A stretch of DNA of 64,000 nt, from NCBI GenBank assembly GCA_018660465.1, contig JABJKH010000075.1, positions 1 to 64,000 on the forward strand, written 5' to 3'. The position numbers were made by a program, and so were the translations under genes. Numbering within the stretch: position 1 is the first letter of the stretch; each line of letters starts with the position of its first letter. This DNA is from Rhodospirillaceae bacterium (GTDB taxonomy: Bacteria > Pseudomonadota > Alphaproteobacteria > Rhodospirillales > JABJKH01). This document shows, piece after piece, positions 8,302 to 17,435 of the stretch. Under the pieces are notes generated by a model, which was not told where the DNA came from, searched no databases, and saw only the letters and a program-made list of their open reading frames with translations.

Positions 8302-9771
8302 TTAATCCACATTCGCCAGCCCTTCTTTGGGTACGGGGGTACCATGGATGCCGCCGCCGGAGACAATTTTCTCACGCCCGCCATGCTGCTCAATTAAGGC
8401 TGCTTGATCTTTCTTAGCGGTACGGTCGATGGCTTCCGGGTCGATCATAGACCTGAGTTGTTTTTCAAAATCTTTGATCAATTGCTGATGGTCCGGCGAT
8501 GCAGATAGATCATGAAGTTCTTCTGGGTCCGCTTCCAGATCATAAAGCTCCGGTGTGAAATCTACATAGTGGATGTATTTGTACGGACCTTGGCGCAGCA
8601 TGAAGGCCCCGGTCCGGGCACCCGCGCCATGATATTCGCTGAACACGGTCCGGTCCGGGTCATCCGATGCGTTGACAATTTCCAGCAACGAGGTGCCGGG
8701 CAAGGTTTCGTCATTCACGGATTCTCCAACGCCAGAAAGAACAGTCGGATAAACATCAATCAGCGAAACATGGGTTTTGCGCACCTGACCAGACTCTATC
8801 CCCGGCCCTGCCAACATCATCGGCACGCCAACAGATTCTTCATACATGGTCGATTTACCCCACATCTTTCGGGCACCCATGTTGTCGCCATGGTCACTGA
8901 AGTAGGCAACACGGGTGGTATCACCGAGGCCTGCAGCTTCAAGTCCCGCCAGCACACGCCCAATGTTGTCATCAAGAAACGTGCAGAGCCCCAGATAGTT
9001 TTGAATGGCACGTCGCCGATGGTCATCGTCCATAAAATACTGATCGAAAATGTAGGAGCCCATAAACCCTTGCCACCAGGGGTGGGTTTCATCCATGTCA
9101 TCAAGGCGTTGTTTGGGCAGGGGGATGTCAACATCCGCATACATATCAAAATATTCCTGCGGTGCGATCAGCGGAAAATGCGGGCAGATGTACGATACGA
9201 ACAGAACCCAAGGTTTTTCAGAGGGGTTTGAAGCCGCTTCATTTAACCAACTGCAGGCGGCGTCGGTAATATTGCGGTCGTAGTCCTGATATTTGGTAAC
9301 GCCGGGACCGACTTGTTTGGACATATTTTCGCTTTGGTAGCGCACGGGAATTTCATCGCGGACGGACCCATGTAAGTCGCCGACCCCACCCGCAATGTGC
9401 ATGGGCATGACCTGTTTATCGAAGCCACCGGGAGCATCCGCGGAGGTATAATGCAGCTTGCCGATCGAAGTGACGGGATGACCGGCGTCCTGCAACTTGT
9501 GCGCCCAGCCCGGCGGCGTGCCATCGTAGGCAATCGCGTTATCCCAGCACTGATGTTCATGCACATAGCGCCCGGTCGCCAAGCTGGCCCGTGCCGACAC
9601 ACAGATTGGGGAATTTGTATAGGCGCTGGTAAACCGTGTACCGCGCGCCGCCAAGGCATCCAAGTTAGGTGTTTTTACCAGATCATGACCCGCGCACCCC
9701 AAGAACTTAGGGTTATGTTCGTCCGCCATTAATACTAAGAAATTTGCTGGGGTATCAATTTGATCCGTCAC
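8302..9771 (-). CDS. Sulfatase family hydrolase
   Basis: Type I sulfatase/alkaline phosphatase superfamily enzyme (489 residues) hydrolysing a sulfate or phosphonate ester. The metal-binding Asp is in LMADEHN (about 17). The formylglycine site is C57-V-S-A-R61 within SPICVSARASLATGRY, so C57 would need conversion to formylglycine. A second metal motif is YFSDHGDNMG, followed by MWGKSTMYEE with the conserved lysine. There is no signal peptide, so it is probably cytoplasmic. It starts at GTG with AAAGGA upstream. The substrate is unknown; choline sulfatase and phosphonate monoester hydrolase are the nearest alternatives. It lies 22 bp behind the YejA-like gene in the same direction. Confidence 0.9.
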   Translation of the reverse strand: MTDQIDTPANFLVLMADEHNPKFLGCAGHDLVKTPNLDALAARGTRFTSAYTNSPICVSARASLATGRYVHEHQCWDNAIAYDGTPPGWAHKLQDAGHPVTSIGKLHYTSADAPGGFDKQVMPMHIAGGVGDLHGSVRDEIPVRYQSENMSKQVGPGVTKYQDYDRNITDAACSWLNEAASNPSEKPWVLFVSYICPHFPLIAPQEYFDMYADVDIPLPKQRLDDMDETHPWWQGFMGSYIFDQYFMDDDHRRRAIQNYLGLCTFLDDNIGRVLAGLEAAGLGDTTRVAYFSDHGDNMGARKMWGKSTMYEESVGVPMMLAGPGIESGQVRKTHVSLIDVYPTVLSGVGESVNDETLPGTSLLEIVNASDDPDRTVFSEYHGAGARTGAFMLRQGPYKYIHYVDFTPELYDLEADPEELHDLSASPDHQQLIKDFEKQLRSMIDPEAIDRTAKKDQAALIEQHGGREKIVSGGGIHGTPVPKEGLANVD

Positions 9772-9793
9772 GTTTGTATCCTTTGATTGGAAA

Positions 9794-11569
9794 TTATTTT
9801 TCTGTTTTAGCCCACCAAGTATCCAATTGGTAGCCCTGCAAAGGAGAACGAATAGGAAAACCGAACTTGTCCCAATAGGCCAGTCGATCTTTTGGCAAAT
9901 GAAAAAGCGGTACCACGTAATGCCCCCATTGCAGCACCCGGTCCATGGCCCGGGTTGCGGTGACCAAATCAGATCGCGTTCGGGCCGAAACCAAGTGTTT
10001 AATCATCGCATCCACGGCGGGGCTCTTGATACCCGGATAATTGCGCGTGCCTTCGGTGTCCGCCGACCCGGAACTCCAATAAAATGCCTGCTCGTTCCCA
10101 GGTGATAGGCTTTCATCCCACCAATAAATGATCATATCGAAGTCATAGGCATTGAGGCGAAATTGATACTGCGACGAATCGACCGTCCGCACGTTCACGC
10201 CAATTCCCATCCGACGCAATTTGCGGGCGTATGCCAGCGCCAATCGTTCATTACGCGGATTGACCAAAAGAATTTCAAACTTTGCCAAGGTGCCCGTAGC
10301 GGTCATCATGCGTTTTCCCTGAAGCTTCCACCCGGCTTTCCGCAACAGCTTCATAGCGGTGCGAAGACCCTTTCGGTCTGAGCCTTTGCCGTCGGTATGA
10401 GGCGGCTGATAGGATTTTTCGAAGACTTCTGGTGGCAGAGATTTCTGAAACGGCTTTAGAAGAGCGCGCTCTGCAGCACTTGGTAAGCCCCTGGCAGCAA
10501 GCTCCGAATTCGTAAAATAACTGTCTGTACGGGCATAAGAGTTATGAAAAAAATTCTTGTTAACCCATTCAAAATCAAAGGCAAATGCCAATGCCTGGCG
10601 GACTTTTCGGTCTTTAAATATTTGCCGTCTCGTATTGAACGCGAACCCCTTCATGCCGCCAGGTAGACCGTGTGAAAATTCACCCTTAATTATCTTTCCC
10701 TGCGCGAATGCCGGGGAGGCATATCCTGTTGCCCAACGGCCTGGATCTTTTTCGTGGCGCAAATCAACCAGCCCCGCCTTAAACGCCTCCAATGCGACGA
10801 CCTGATCGCGGTAATAGTCAAAGCGGACCGTGCCAAAATTGTAACGACCCCGATTTACAGCCAAATCCTTGCCCCAATAATTTTTAACCCGTCGATAGGT
10901 CACCGACCTGCCCTGGTCCACGGTCTCCAATTTATAGGGACCGCTGCCCATTGGGGGCTTCAAGGTGGTCTTCTCAAATTGGATGTTCTTATAATACCCT
11001 TCCGATAAAACGGGCATTAGACCCATAATCATCGGTAATTCCCGATTGCCGCCGGGGCGAAACTGAAACCGAATTTTGCGCGGCCCCAAGACGTCAACTT
11101 TGGCAACTTCTTTATAGAACAACCGGTGGTTAGAACGACCCTTGTCGCGAAACGTCCGCCAGGTAAATGCCACATCGGACGCAAGAATTGGCGTGCCGTC
11201 GTGGAACTGTGCCTCGGGTCTGAGGGCAAACGTAACGGACGTACGGTCTTCTGGCATCTCCACTGTTTTGGCAATGCGGGCATACAAGGTGAACGGCTCG
11301 TCCCGACTTCTCACCAACAAGCGTTCATAGACCAGACCGGAGCCTTGCGCCGGCACGCCCTTGATGATGAACGGATGCACGCTGTCGAAACTGCCGACCC
11401 GACTGAGCACCAGCGTGCCGCCCTTGGGTGCCATAGGGTTTACATAGTCGAAGTGTTTGAAATTAGGTTTGTATTTGGGGCTCCCATGCATCGCGATACC
11501 ATGGCTGTCGGCCATTGCACCGGACAACGGCAGACACATTCCCGCCAATAAACAGACAAGCCTAAGCAT
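9794..11569 (-). CDS. yejA: YejA-like peptide ABC transporter binding protein
   Basis: Periplasmic binding protein of the SBP_bac_5 family, 591 residues, with a clear signal peptide (MLRLVCLLAGMCLPLSGAMA). The mature start HGIAMHGSPKYKPNFKHFDY, then NPMAPKGG, is the hallmark of YejA, the binding protein of the YejABEF oligopeptide importer. Later conserved segments include GSGPYK and RQALAFAFDFEW. No yejB, yejE or yejF genes lie beside it in this window. The sulfatase gene follows 22 bp downstream. It is divergent from the CDF transporter gene. The ligand (peptide or other) is not determined. Confidence 0.92.
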   Translation of the reverse strand: MLRLVCLLAGMCLPLSGAMADSHGIAMHGSPKYKPNFKHFDYVNPMAPKGGTLVLSRVGSFDSVHPFIIKGVPAQGSGLVYERLLVRSRDEPFTLYARIAKTVEMPEDRTSVTFALRPEAQFHDGTPILASDVAFTWRTFRDKGRSNHRLFYKEVAKVDVLGPRKIRFQFRPGGNRELPMIMGLMPVLSEGYYKNIQFEKTTLKPPMGSGPYKLETVDQGRSVTYRRVKNYWGKDLAVNRGRYNFGTVRFDYYRDQVVALEAFKAGLVDLRHEKDPGRWATGYASPAFAQGKIIKGEFSHGLPGGMKGFAFNTRRQIFKDRKVRQALAFAFDFEWVNKNFFHNSYARTDSYFTNSELAARGLPSAAERALLKPFQKSLPPEVFEKSYQPPHTDGKGSDRKGLRTAMKLLRKAGWKLQGKRMMTATGTLAKFEILLVNPRNERLALAYARKLRRMGIGVNVRTVDSSQYQFRLNAYDFDMIIYWWDESLSPGNEQAFYWSSGSADTEGTRNYPGIKSPAVDAMIKHLVSARTRSDLVTATRAMDRVLQWGHYVVPLFHLPKDRLAYWDKFGFPIRSPLQGYQLDTWWAKTEK

Positions 11570-11663
11570 GGCTTTCAGCCTACGCGCCAGAGCCTGTTTT
11601 GATCAAAGGTAATTTTACTATAAAAGGAACATATACAAATAGATTGAAAGTGCCTTGTCCTCC

Positions 11664-12584
11664 ATGTCTTCCCATTCCTCAAAAGTCGCCATCTACGCAG
11701 CCCTCGGTGGCAACACTGCAATTACTGTCACCAAATTCACCGCAGCGTTTTTCACCGGCAGTTCTGCCATGTGGTCAGAGGGTATTCATTCATTGGTCGA
11801 TACAGGTAACCAAGTATTCCTGTTGATGGGCCTCAAACGAAGCCAGGAACCGCCAACGGACCTGCATCCCTTTGGCCACGGTAAGGAAGTTTACTTTTGG
11901 GCCTTTGTTGTGGCTATTTTTATTTTTTCGTTGGGCGCTGGAATTTCGTTTTACGAAGGCTGGCACCGTATCCATAACCCACAACCTCTGACAGATGTTT
12001 ATATCAATTATATCGTGCTGGGCTTGGCAATGGTTTTTGAAGGCATCGTGTGGGGCATCGCGTTCAGGGAGTTTAAAAAGACCTTGGGGGATCGGTCTTT
12101 TATCTCAGGGATTATTGACAGCAAGGACCCCACCGTCGCAGTGGTGTTGATGGAAGACACTGCCGCCATGCTGGGGCTGGTCATCGCGCTGGTCGGGATC
12201 TCACTCGGAGAATATCTAGGCATGCCGGAACTGGATGGATGGGCGGCGTTGACCATTGGGCTTGTTTTAGCTCTGACCGCGACATTCCTAGCGATTGAAA
12301 CCAAAAGCCTGCTGATCGGCGAGGCCGCAGACCCGGCGGTGGTTAAAGAGGTTGAACGCTTGGCCGGGCTGGAACCCACTATCGAAAAAGTTGGTGACGT
12401 GTTGACCATGCACTTAGGGCCCCAGGATATCCTGGTGAATTTAAGCGTCGATTTTAAAAACGATGTGACCGCTGGCAAGATCGAAACAGTCATCGCGCAA
12501 ATCGATTCTCGGCTGCGCAAAACCCACCCTGAAGTCACGCGCGTATTTATTGAGGCAGAGAATCTAAGCCGTCCCAGACGCTAG
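11664..12584 (+). CDS. Cation diffusion facilitator (CDF) metal transporter
   Basis: CDF-family inner-membrane antiporter that exports divalent metals such as Zn2+ or Mn2+ in exchange for protons. Hydrophobic segments cover residues 8-30, 35-55, 75-98, 115-135, 160-185 and 195-215. Metal-site candidates are SEGIHSLVDTGNQ in helix 2, HPFGHGKE in the loop after it and MEDTAAM in helix 5. This resembles the ZnT9-like branch more than the classic FieF HxxxD pattern. A cytoplasmic C-terminal domain of about 90 residues follows. 306 residues is typical. I chose ATG 11664 over the in-frame TTG at 11655. The metal is unknown. It is convergent with the YjbQ gene, one base apart. Confidence 0.93.
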   Translation: MSSHSSKVAIYAALGGNTAITVTKFTAAFFTGSSAMWSEGIHSLVDTGNQVFLLMGLKRSQEPPTDLHPFGHGKEVYFWAFVVAIFIFSLGAGISFYEGWHRIHNPQPLTDVYINYIVLGLAMVFEGIVWGIAFREFKKTLGDRSFISGIIDSKDPTVAVVLMEDTAAMLGLVIALVGISLGEYLGMPELDGWAALTIGLVLALTATFLAIETKSLLIGEAADPAVVKEVERLAGLEPTIEKVGDVLTMHLGPQDILVNLSVDFKNDVTAGKIETVIAQIDSRLRKTHPEVTRVFIEAENLSRPRR

Positions 12585-12585
12585 C

Positions 12586-13014
12586 TCATAATCCTTGAAG
12601 GTGTAGAACTACATTTCGGGTGTGCGGCCGAGCGCGATGTTCGAACAAGAAAATTCCCTGCCACGTGCCGAGAACGGGTCGGCCCTGCTGCACCGGGATG
12701 CTCAGGGAGACATCTGTTAATGCACCTCTGATATGAGCGGGCATGTCATCAGGGCCTTCGGTGGTATGGCGGTAACGACTTGGATCTTCCGGTGCAACAT
12801 TTTCAAAAAAGCTTTTTAGATCATGCAACACATCCGGATCAGCATTTTCCTGAATGGTTAGGGAGGCGCTGGTATGGCGGCAAAAAATAATAAGCAAACC
12901 TGTGCCTATGCCCTGCTCTGATACCCACGCGCCAACATCTTGCGTAACTTCGTACAAGCCCTTGCCCTGGGTTTGAATGCTTAAGCTGGTTTGTGCCTGA
13001 GCCATCTCAGCCAT
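12586..13014 (-). CDS. YjbQ/UPF0047 family protein
   Basis: 142-residue protein of the YjbQ (UPF0047) family. Members show weak thiamine-phosphate synthase activity, but their real role is uncertain. Conserved features are the histidine-containing FCRHTSASLTIQENADPDV (about 49-67) and the WQGIFLFEHR segment near the C-terminus. No signal peptide is present. Its start overlaps the end of the YgjP-like gene by 8 bp, so translation is likely coupled. No thiamine genes are adjacent. Confidence 0.93.
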   Translation of the reverse strand: MAEMAQAQTSLSIQTQGKGLYEVTQDVGAWVSEQGIGTGLLIIFCRHTSASLTIQENADPDVLHDLKSFFENVAPEDPSRYRHTTEGPDDMPAHIRGALTDVSLSIPVQQGRPVLGTWQGIFLFEHRARPHTRNVVLHLQGL

Positions 13015-13708
13015 ACCGGTGCAACCCTTCGCCGTTCTGCAAAAGCCATTTCTTGGCCTGTTCGGTTTGATCTGTCAGGCCTTCGACGGCGTTCCAAAAT
13101 CGCGGGCTATGATCGTGATGCAGCAAGTGCGCGACCTCGTGGGCGACGACATAATCCAACACCCATTCTGGAGCCATGATCAGCCGCCAACAAAATGATA
13201 AATTTCCGTTTGAGGAGCACGACCCCCACCGAGACCGCGTATCGCGGATGGTAATTTTACCGTGGGGTTTATTTATTTGGGCTGACTTTGTTTCGACCAA
13301 GTCAATAATTTCACGCCGTGCTTCGCGCTTGAACCAATCGGTAATTCGACGCAATAGGTATTCAGGTCGACCCGCCACGTGAATTTCATCGGCTTCCAAC
13401 CACACCACACCGCGAACGTCTTGGCGGTGACGGATTAAGTGTTCTTCGCCTAAGTAAGGGACCCGCTGTCCAGATTCGAACGGCACTCGGCGCGGCAAGG
13501 CATCCAATCGGCTGAGAATCCAATCGGCCTTTTCCTCAGCCAGGGCTTTCCCCTCAGCCTGCGAAACCCGAGGCGGCAGGGTCACCACCGCGCCATCATT
13601 CTCCCGGTCTATTCTGAGAATCAACCGCCGAGCATTTGCGACGCGGCGGAACCGCAAGGGAACCGCACGCCCGCCTAAATCAAGAAAGGTGGGGCTCTGA
13701 CCCCCCAT
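13007..13708 (-). CDS. YgjP-like zinc metallopeptidase (DUF45)
   Basis: 233-residue M48/SprT-like metallopeptidase of the YgjP (DUF45) family. The zinc motif VVAHEVAHLLHHDHSPRFW contains HExxH with a third ligand histidine downstream. The upstream RWGSCSSNGNLSFCWRLI segment is the family signature. It has no signal peptide and is thus expected in the cytoplasm; substrates are unknown. It sits 2 bp after the DapA-family gene and overlaps the YjbQ gene, so the three form a compact minus-strand unit. Confidence 0.92.
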   Translation of the reverse strand: MGGQSPTFLDLGGRAVPLRFRRVANARRLILRIDRENDGAVVTLPPRVSQAEGKALAEEKADWILSRLDALPRRVPFESGQRVPYLGEEHLIRHRQDVRGVVWLEADEIHVAGRPEYLLRRITDWFKREARREIIDLVETKSAQINKPHGKITIRDTRSRWGSCSSNGNLSFCWRLIMAPEWVLDYVVAHEVAHLLHHDHSPRFWNAVEGLTDQTEQAKKWLLQNGEGLHRYG

Positions 13709-13710
13709 GT

Positions 13711-14631
13711 TTATGCGGCTTTGGGCAGGGTAAAGTTAATATCCTCCAGCGCCTTCAACAGTTCGGCCTGTTTATCTTCTGGAATAGCGCGAAGCGGTGG
13801 ACGCGGTCGGAGCCAATTTGCATCACCGGTGTTATCAGCAACCACTGTACGTAAAGCTGGGAATTGTTTGAAAGAAACGATCAAATCACGCAGCGCTGTC
13901 ATTCGGTCTTGTAGGGCTTCTGCTTCATCCGATTTCCAATTGTCATAAATCTCCCGCAGCATGTGCGGTGCAATGTTACAGACTGCAGTGATACAACCAG
14001 CGCCCCCCGCTTGCATGATCGGCCGCAGGAACTGATCACCGCCGCTAAAGACGGCAAAGCCTGGGAAGGAATCAACCAAGGTTTTCATATTGTTGAAATC
14101 ACCGGAGCTGTCCTTCAATCCGACGACTGTCTTCGGGAACGCGTTGATCAATCGACCGACCAGATCAACACTCAAGGGCGTCTGCGATTGCGGCGGAATG
14201 TGGTAGAGGTAGACCCGCAAATTAGAATCGCCAACCCGTTCAATGATTTCAGAATAAGCGTCGAACAATCCGTCGTCGCTCACCCCTTTATAGAAAAACG
14301 GCGGCAACATAAGCACGCCTGGAGCACCCAATTCCAATGCCTTTTTGGTTAGCTCGACCGTATCGGGAATGGCGCAGCAGCCAACACCAGGCAGCATTTT
14401 ATCACCGCCCACGCCGTTTTCCGCCAACGTGTCCAAGATTTCCAAGCGCTCTGAAAGCGAAAAAGAATTGGCTTCGCCGGTGGTGCCCAACACGCCAAGT
14501 CCGTCGCAGCCATTATCCAAAAGCCATTTGCAATGTCCGGCTAGCGCACTGTGGTTGGCAGACAAGTCTTCGTTCACGGGGGTCAGGGATGCGCAGAACA
14601 CGCCACTTAAAACTTTAGGATCTTGGCTCAC
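13711..14631 (-). CDS. DapA/NAL-family aldolase (dihydrodipicolinate synthase-like)
   Basis: Class I aldolase of the DHDPS/N-acetylneuraminate lyase family, 306 residues. GVLGTTGEANSFS (about 44-56) matches the GTTGE substrate loop, YLYHIPP contains the catalytic tyrosine, and GLKDSSGDF contains the Schiff-base lysine. The family covers lysine synthesis, sialate lyase and several sugar-acid aldolases. The neighbours give no lysine context, so this is probably a catabolic relative rather than the housekeeping DapA. GTG start, with GGAGG about 9 bp upstream. Confidence 0.9.
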   Translation of the reverse strand: MSQDPKVLSGVFCASLTPVNEDLSANHSALAGHCKWLLDNGCDGLGVLGTTGEANSFSLSERLEILDTLAENGVGGDKMLPGVGCCAIPDTVELTKKALELGAPGVLMLPPFFYKGVSDDGLFDAYSEIIERVGDSNLRVYLYHIPPQSQTPLSVDLVGRLINAFPKTVVGLKDSSGDFNNMKTLVDSFPGFAVFSGGDQFLRPIMQAGGAGCITAVCNIAPHMLREIYDNWKSDEAEALQDRMTALRDLIVSFKQFPALRTVVADNTGDANWLRPRPPLRAIPEDKQAELLKALEDINFTLPKAA

Positions 14632-14665
14632 GGTATGTTTCCTCCAAATTTAAAATCAAGTTCGG

Positions 14666-15115
14666 CTATTTAGGCCAGTCACAAATATGCTCTTCTAGAG
14701 TACCCGGTGCACGCTCTGAGACAATCCGGCCCCGGGCTGTATTGCCTGATCGGTGTGCTGAGTCTGGATCGCCTGTAATCAAAGGATGCCACTCCGGTAA
14801 ATCCTTACCTTCGGCCAGCAGTCGGTACGCGCATGTCGATGGCATCCAATGTATTTCTTCAATGTTGTCGGCGGTCAACTTTACACAATCAAAAACAAAA
14901 CGTTGCCGCTGGGCGTAATCCTTACAGCGGCAACTGTCCAGGTCTAATAATTTGCACGCAACATTGGTGTAGTCGATCACGCCGGTATCCATATCCTCCA
15001 ATTTCTCAAGACAACATTTGGCACAACCATCGCAGAGGGATTCCCATTCTCCTGACGTCATTTCTCCCAAGGATTTTTGCCGCCAAAAGGGCGTTTCCGG
15101 TGAGGTCTTATCCAT
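14666..15115 (-). CDS. YcgN/UPF0260 family cysteine-cluster protein
   Basis: 149-residue member of the YcgN/UPF0260 family. The N-terminal WESLCDGCAKCC and later VACKLLD, CRCKDY and FDCVKL give a pattern of conserved cysteines typical of Fe/Zn-binding CxxCxxCC proteins. WMPSTCAYRLLAEGKDLPEWHPL is the family's second signature. Biochemical role unknown. It is 7 bp downstream of the sco gene in the same direction. Confidence 0.9.
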   Translation of the reverse strand: MDKTSPETPFWRQKSLGEMTSGEWESLCDGCAKCCLEKLEDMDTGVIDYTNVACKLLDLDSCRCKDYAQRQRFVFDCVKLTADNIEEIHWMPSTCAYRLLAEGKDLPEWHPLITGDPDSAHRSGNTARGRIVSERAPGTLEEHICDWPK

Positions 15116-15122
15116 AGCTTAA

Positions 15123-15839
15123 TTATAGGAATGATTTAATTTTTGCTGCCAAGTCCTTGGCCGATGTTCCGTGAGAGAAATGGGTCAAAAATTTACCGTC
15201 CTTCCCCATCAGATACGTAATCGATGAATGGTTCATCAAATAATCATCCGGTTCCGCACCTTTTTCCCGAGCTTTCTGAAAAAATACTCGGTAAACACCG
15301 GCAACTTTCTTTACTTGCTCGACAGACCCAGACATCCCAATAATTTTGGGATGAAAGTGCTTTACGTATTCTTTCATATGCTCAGGCTTGTCACGTTCTG
15401 GATCGACGGTAATAAAAATCGGAGCAATATCGGCGGCATCTTTCCCCAACAGTCCCAGCGCATCTGAAATATCTGTTAGGGTGGTCGGGCAGACATCTGG
15501 GCAATAGGTATAGCCAAAAAAGATCAGCATGTAGCGGCCCCGGAAGTCGGCATCCGTTACCGTTTTGTTGAAATGATCGACCAACGTAAAAGGCCCACCG
15601 ATGGTCGCCGTTCCGGTGGTTTTGACCCCTTGATTGGAGACGGTTTGCATCATCGGCACCTTGTAGAGGAACCACCCTAAGGTGCCGAAGCAAATAATAA
15701 CCACAATCATTAGAATGAGACCGCGCCGCTTTGATTGATCGGGAACCACGACAGGTTCCTTTCCCGCGTCCGAACCTTTGGCGGTCTCTTCTTTCTCGAC
15801 GTCTTTTTGGTCGCTTGCTTTATCGCTTGGCTTTTTCAT
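15123..15839 (-). CDS. Sco1/SenC/PrrC-type copper chaperone
   Basis: Membrane-anchored thioredoxin-fold protein that delivers copper to the CuA site of cytochrome oxidase. After a charged N-terminus (about 1-48) comes one membrane segment (about 50-70), then the Sco domain with the copper ligands in YTYCPDVCP (CxxxC) and the conserved histidine in LMNHSS. The ATG at 15839 is preceded by AAGGACGG and is preferred over an upstream in-frame ATG at 15899, giving 238 residues. No oxidase genes are in the window. Confidence 0.93.
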   Translation of the reverse strand: MKKPSDKASDQKDVEKEETAKGSDAGKEPVVVPDQSKRRGLILMIVVIICFGTLGWFLYKVPMMQTVSNQGVKTTGTATIGGPFTLVDHFNKTVTDADFRGRYMLIFFGYTYCPDVCPTTLTDISDALGLLGKDAADIAPIFITVDPERDKPEHMKEYVKHFHPKIIGMSGSVEQVKKVAGVYRVFFQKAREKGAEPDDYLMNHSSITYLMGKDGKFLTHFSHGTSAKDLAAKIKSFL

Positions 15840-15979
15840 GGTGCCGTCCTTATACCAAGGGAGTGTCACAAGGATAGGCGGGGGCCAGCCACGCCGCAAA
15901 CAAAATACTGGTGTGTCCGTGTGACTACACCGTAAATTAACAGATCAATGAGAATTGATATGGAGACTATGGGGGGAAT

Positions 15980-16741
15980 ATGACCAGACGGGTGTTAATT
16001 TTAGGTGGCACGGGGGAAGCCCGGGAATTGGCGGCGTGCGCCGTCTCGGACCTGTCTGGCAAGCTTGAGGTTGTTACCTCTCTCACCCGCCAACCGCCAC
16101 CGGAACGAACTCCAGCGGGTGGGCTCCGCATTGGGCGCTTTGCCGATATTGAAGACTTCGCCCAAACTTTAGCGTCTGAAGCCATCGATTTGGTTGTGGA
16201 TGCGACCCACCCGTTTGCTGAGACCATTTCCATGCAGGCCTATGCAGCCTGTATCCGATCAGAAAAATTAATTCTGTCGCTCCAGCGCCCACCCTGGAAC
16301 ATGCCACGCAGTGCAAAATGGACGGAAGTGCCGGATATGAAGACGGTAGCCGAGGTCCTACCGCGGTTTGCCCGCCGGGTTTTCGTGACAACGGGTCGTC
16401 GTGATCTGGAGGTTCTTAATGATGCGCCTAAAGTGGAACCTGAGATGTGGTATTTGGTGCGGCTGCATACGGCGCCCGCTGAGGCTTTGGCGTTGCCCAA
16501 TCACCATCTCATCACCGGTTCAGGCCCTTTTTCAAAAGACGGCGAAGCTGCCTTAATTAAAGAGCATGCCGTCGATACCCTGATTGTCCGAGAAAGTGGC
16601 GGGCGGGCAGGACAGGCAAAAATTGACGCTGCTGTTGATGCCGGGCTTCACGTCGTTCTCATTTCGCGCCCCGACCCGGAACCTGGAAACTCAGTCGAAA
16701 CAGTGGTCGATGCCCTGACATGGCTCGACCAACAGTCCTAA
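15980..16741 (+). CDS. cobK: Precorrin-6A reductase CobK
   Basis: NADPH-dependent reductase of the cobalamin corrin ring (CobK/CbiJ family), 253 residues. Seen: N-terminal RRVLILGGTGEARELA nucleotide fold, LVVDATHPFAETIS (about 73-86), VFVTTGRRDLE and LIVRESGG, all typical of CobK. A GGGGGG tract precedes the ATG. It is convergent with the SYLF lipoprotein gene, overlapping 4 bp, and cobC/cobS-like genes lie just beyond, so the region carries part of the B12 pathway. The remaining cob genes are not in this window. Confidence 0.93.
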   Translation: MTRRVLILGGTGEARELAACAVSDLSGKLEVVTSLTRQPPPERTPAGGLRIGRFADIEDFAQTLASEAIDLVVDATHPFAETISMQAYAACIRSEKLILSLQRPPWNMPRSAKWTEVPDMKTVAEVLPRFARRVFVTTGRRDLEVLNDAPKVEPEMWYLVRLHTAPAEALALPNHHLITGSGPFSKDGEAALIKEHAVDTLIVRESGGRAGQAKIDAAVDAGLHVVLISRPDPEPGNSVETVVDALTWLDQQS

Positions 16742-17424
16742 GGTAAAGCGAGAGCACGTTTCAGGTTATCTGCCCGTGACGTCTTAAGCCGACCCTGGAA
16801 GATAATAGCTTGTGGCGTCGCACCAGTCCCATAAACGGCTTCGTTCAAGTCCTTTCGTCGGACAAGAGCGGAGCCTTCTAGCGACACCCCGGCGAACAAA
16901 CCCACTTTAGAAGATGCGAATGCATAGATATCTTCGCCCAAGTTGGTGGTCGTCGATGCTTCTACCCCGGCGCCAAAAATGCCAACGGTTAGCCCCATAT
17001 CGGCGCCCAGCTTCCCCTGGTGTTTTAAAACAGCGTCGAGCGCCTTTTGATTGCGAAGGACAAGTATGATTTCGGTATCTTGAAGCCCGGCTTGCAGACC
17101 GACACTCGCCGAAGCCAGGGTATAAAAAGCCGGATTGCTCCAATCGCCATTGGCCCGCCGTACGGATAAAATTCCACTGCCGCCTTCGGCCGCGGCGATG
17201 AAGCCGCCCTTGATCACCGTCGGTAAAACCACAAGCGCCTTGGCTGTCGCTATGTGTCTGGCCATTTGTTTTAGTTCCGATGATTCTTTGAACCGGATCA
17301 CCGTGTCCGTCGCTTTGCGAAGAATGACTCTTGCCTCCTCCGCTGGGGGTTTAAGGACTTCGGAACAACCAGCAACAAACATCAGCCCCGCTATGAGAAA
17401 TCCCGCGTATACCGATTTTTTCAT
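16738..17424 (-). CDS. SYLF/Ysc84-domain lipoprotein
   Basis: 228-residue lipoprotein with a SYLF (DUF500) domain, a lipid-binding fold. The signal sequence ends in lipobox FVAGC (C20). The domain spans about 30-225, with VVLPTVIKGGFIAAAEGG and the GLFAGVSLEGSAL signature near the C-terminus. ATG 17424 is better spaced from AGGGGAA than ATG 17430. It is 11 bp behind the CobC-like gene and co-directional. No obvious link to B12; it may be read through from cobS-cobC. Confidence 0.92.
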   Translation of the reverse strand: MKKSVYAGFLIAGLMFVAGCSEVLKPPAEEARVILRKATDTVIRFKESSELKQMARHIATAKALVVLPTVIKGGFIAAAEGGSGILSVRRANGDWSNPAFYTLASASVGLQAGLQDTEIILVLRNQKALDAVLKHQGKLGADMGLTVGIFGAGVEASTTTNLGEDIYAFASSKVGLFAGVSLEGSALVRRKDLNEAVYGTGATPQAIIFQGRLKTSRADNLKRALALP

Positions 17425-17435
17425 ATTCATTTCCC

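Noticed and set aside
15900-15979. Cobalamin riboswitch before cobK
   Set aside because: The gap is only 80 bp (and 42 bp before cobS); no B12-box-like sequence is visible.
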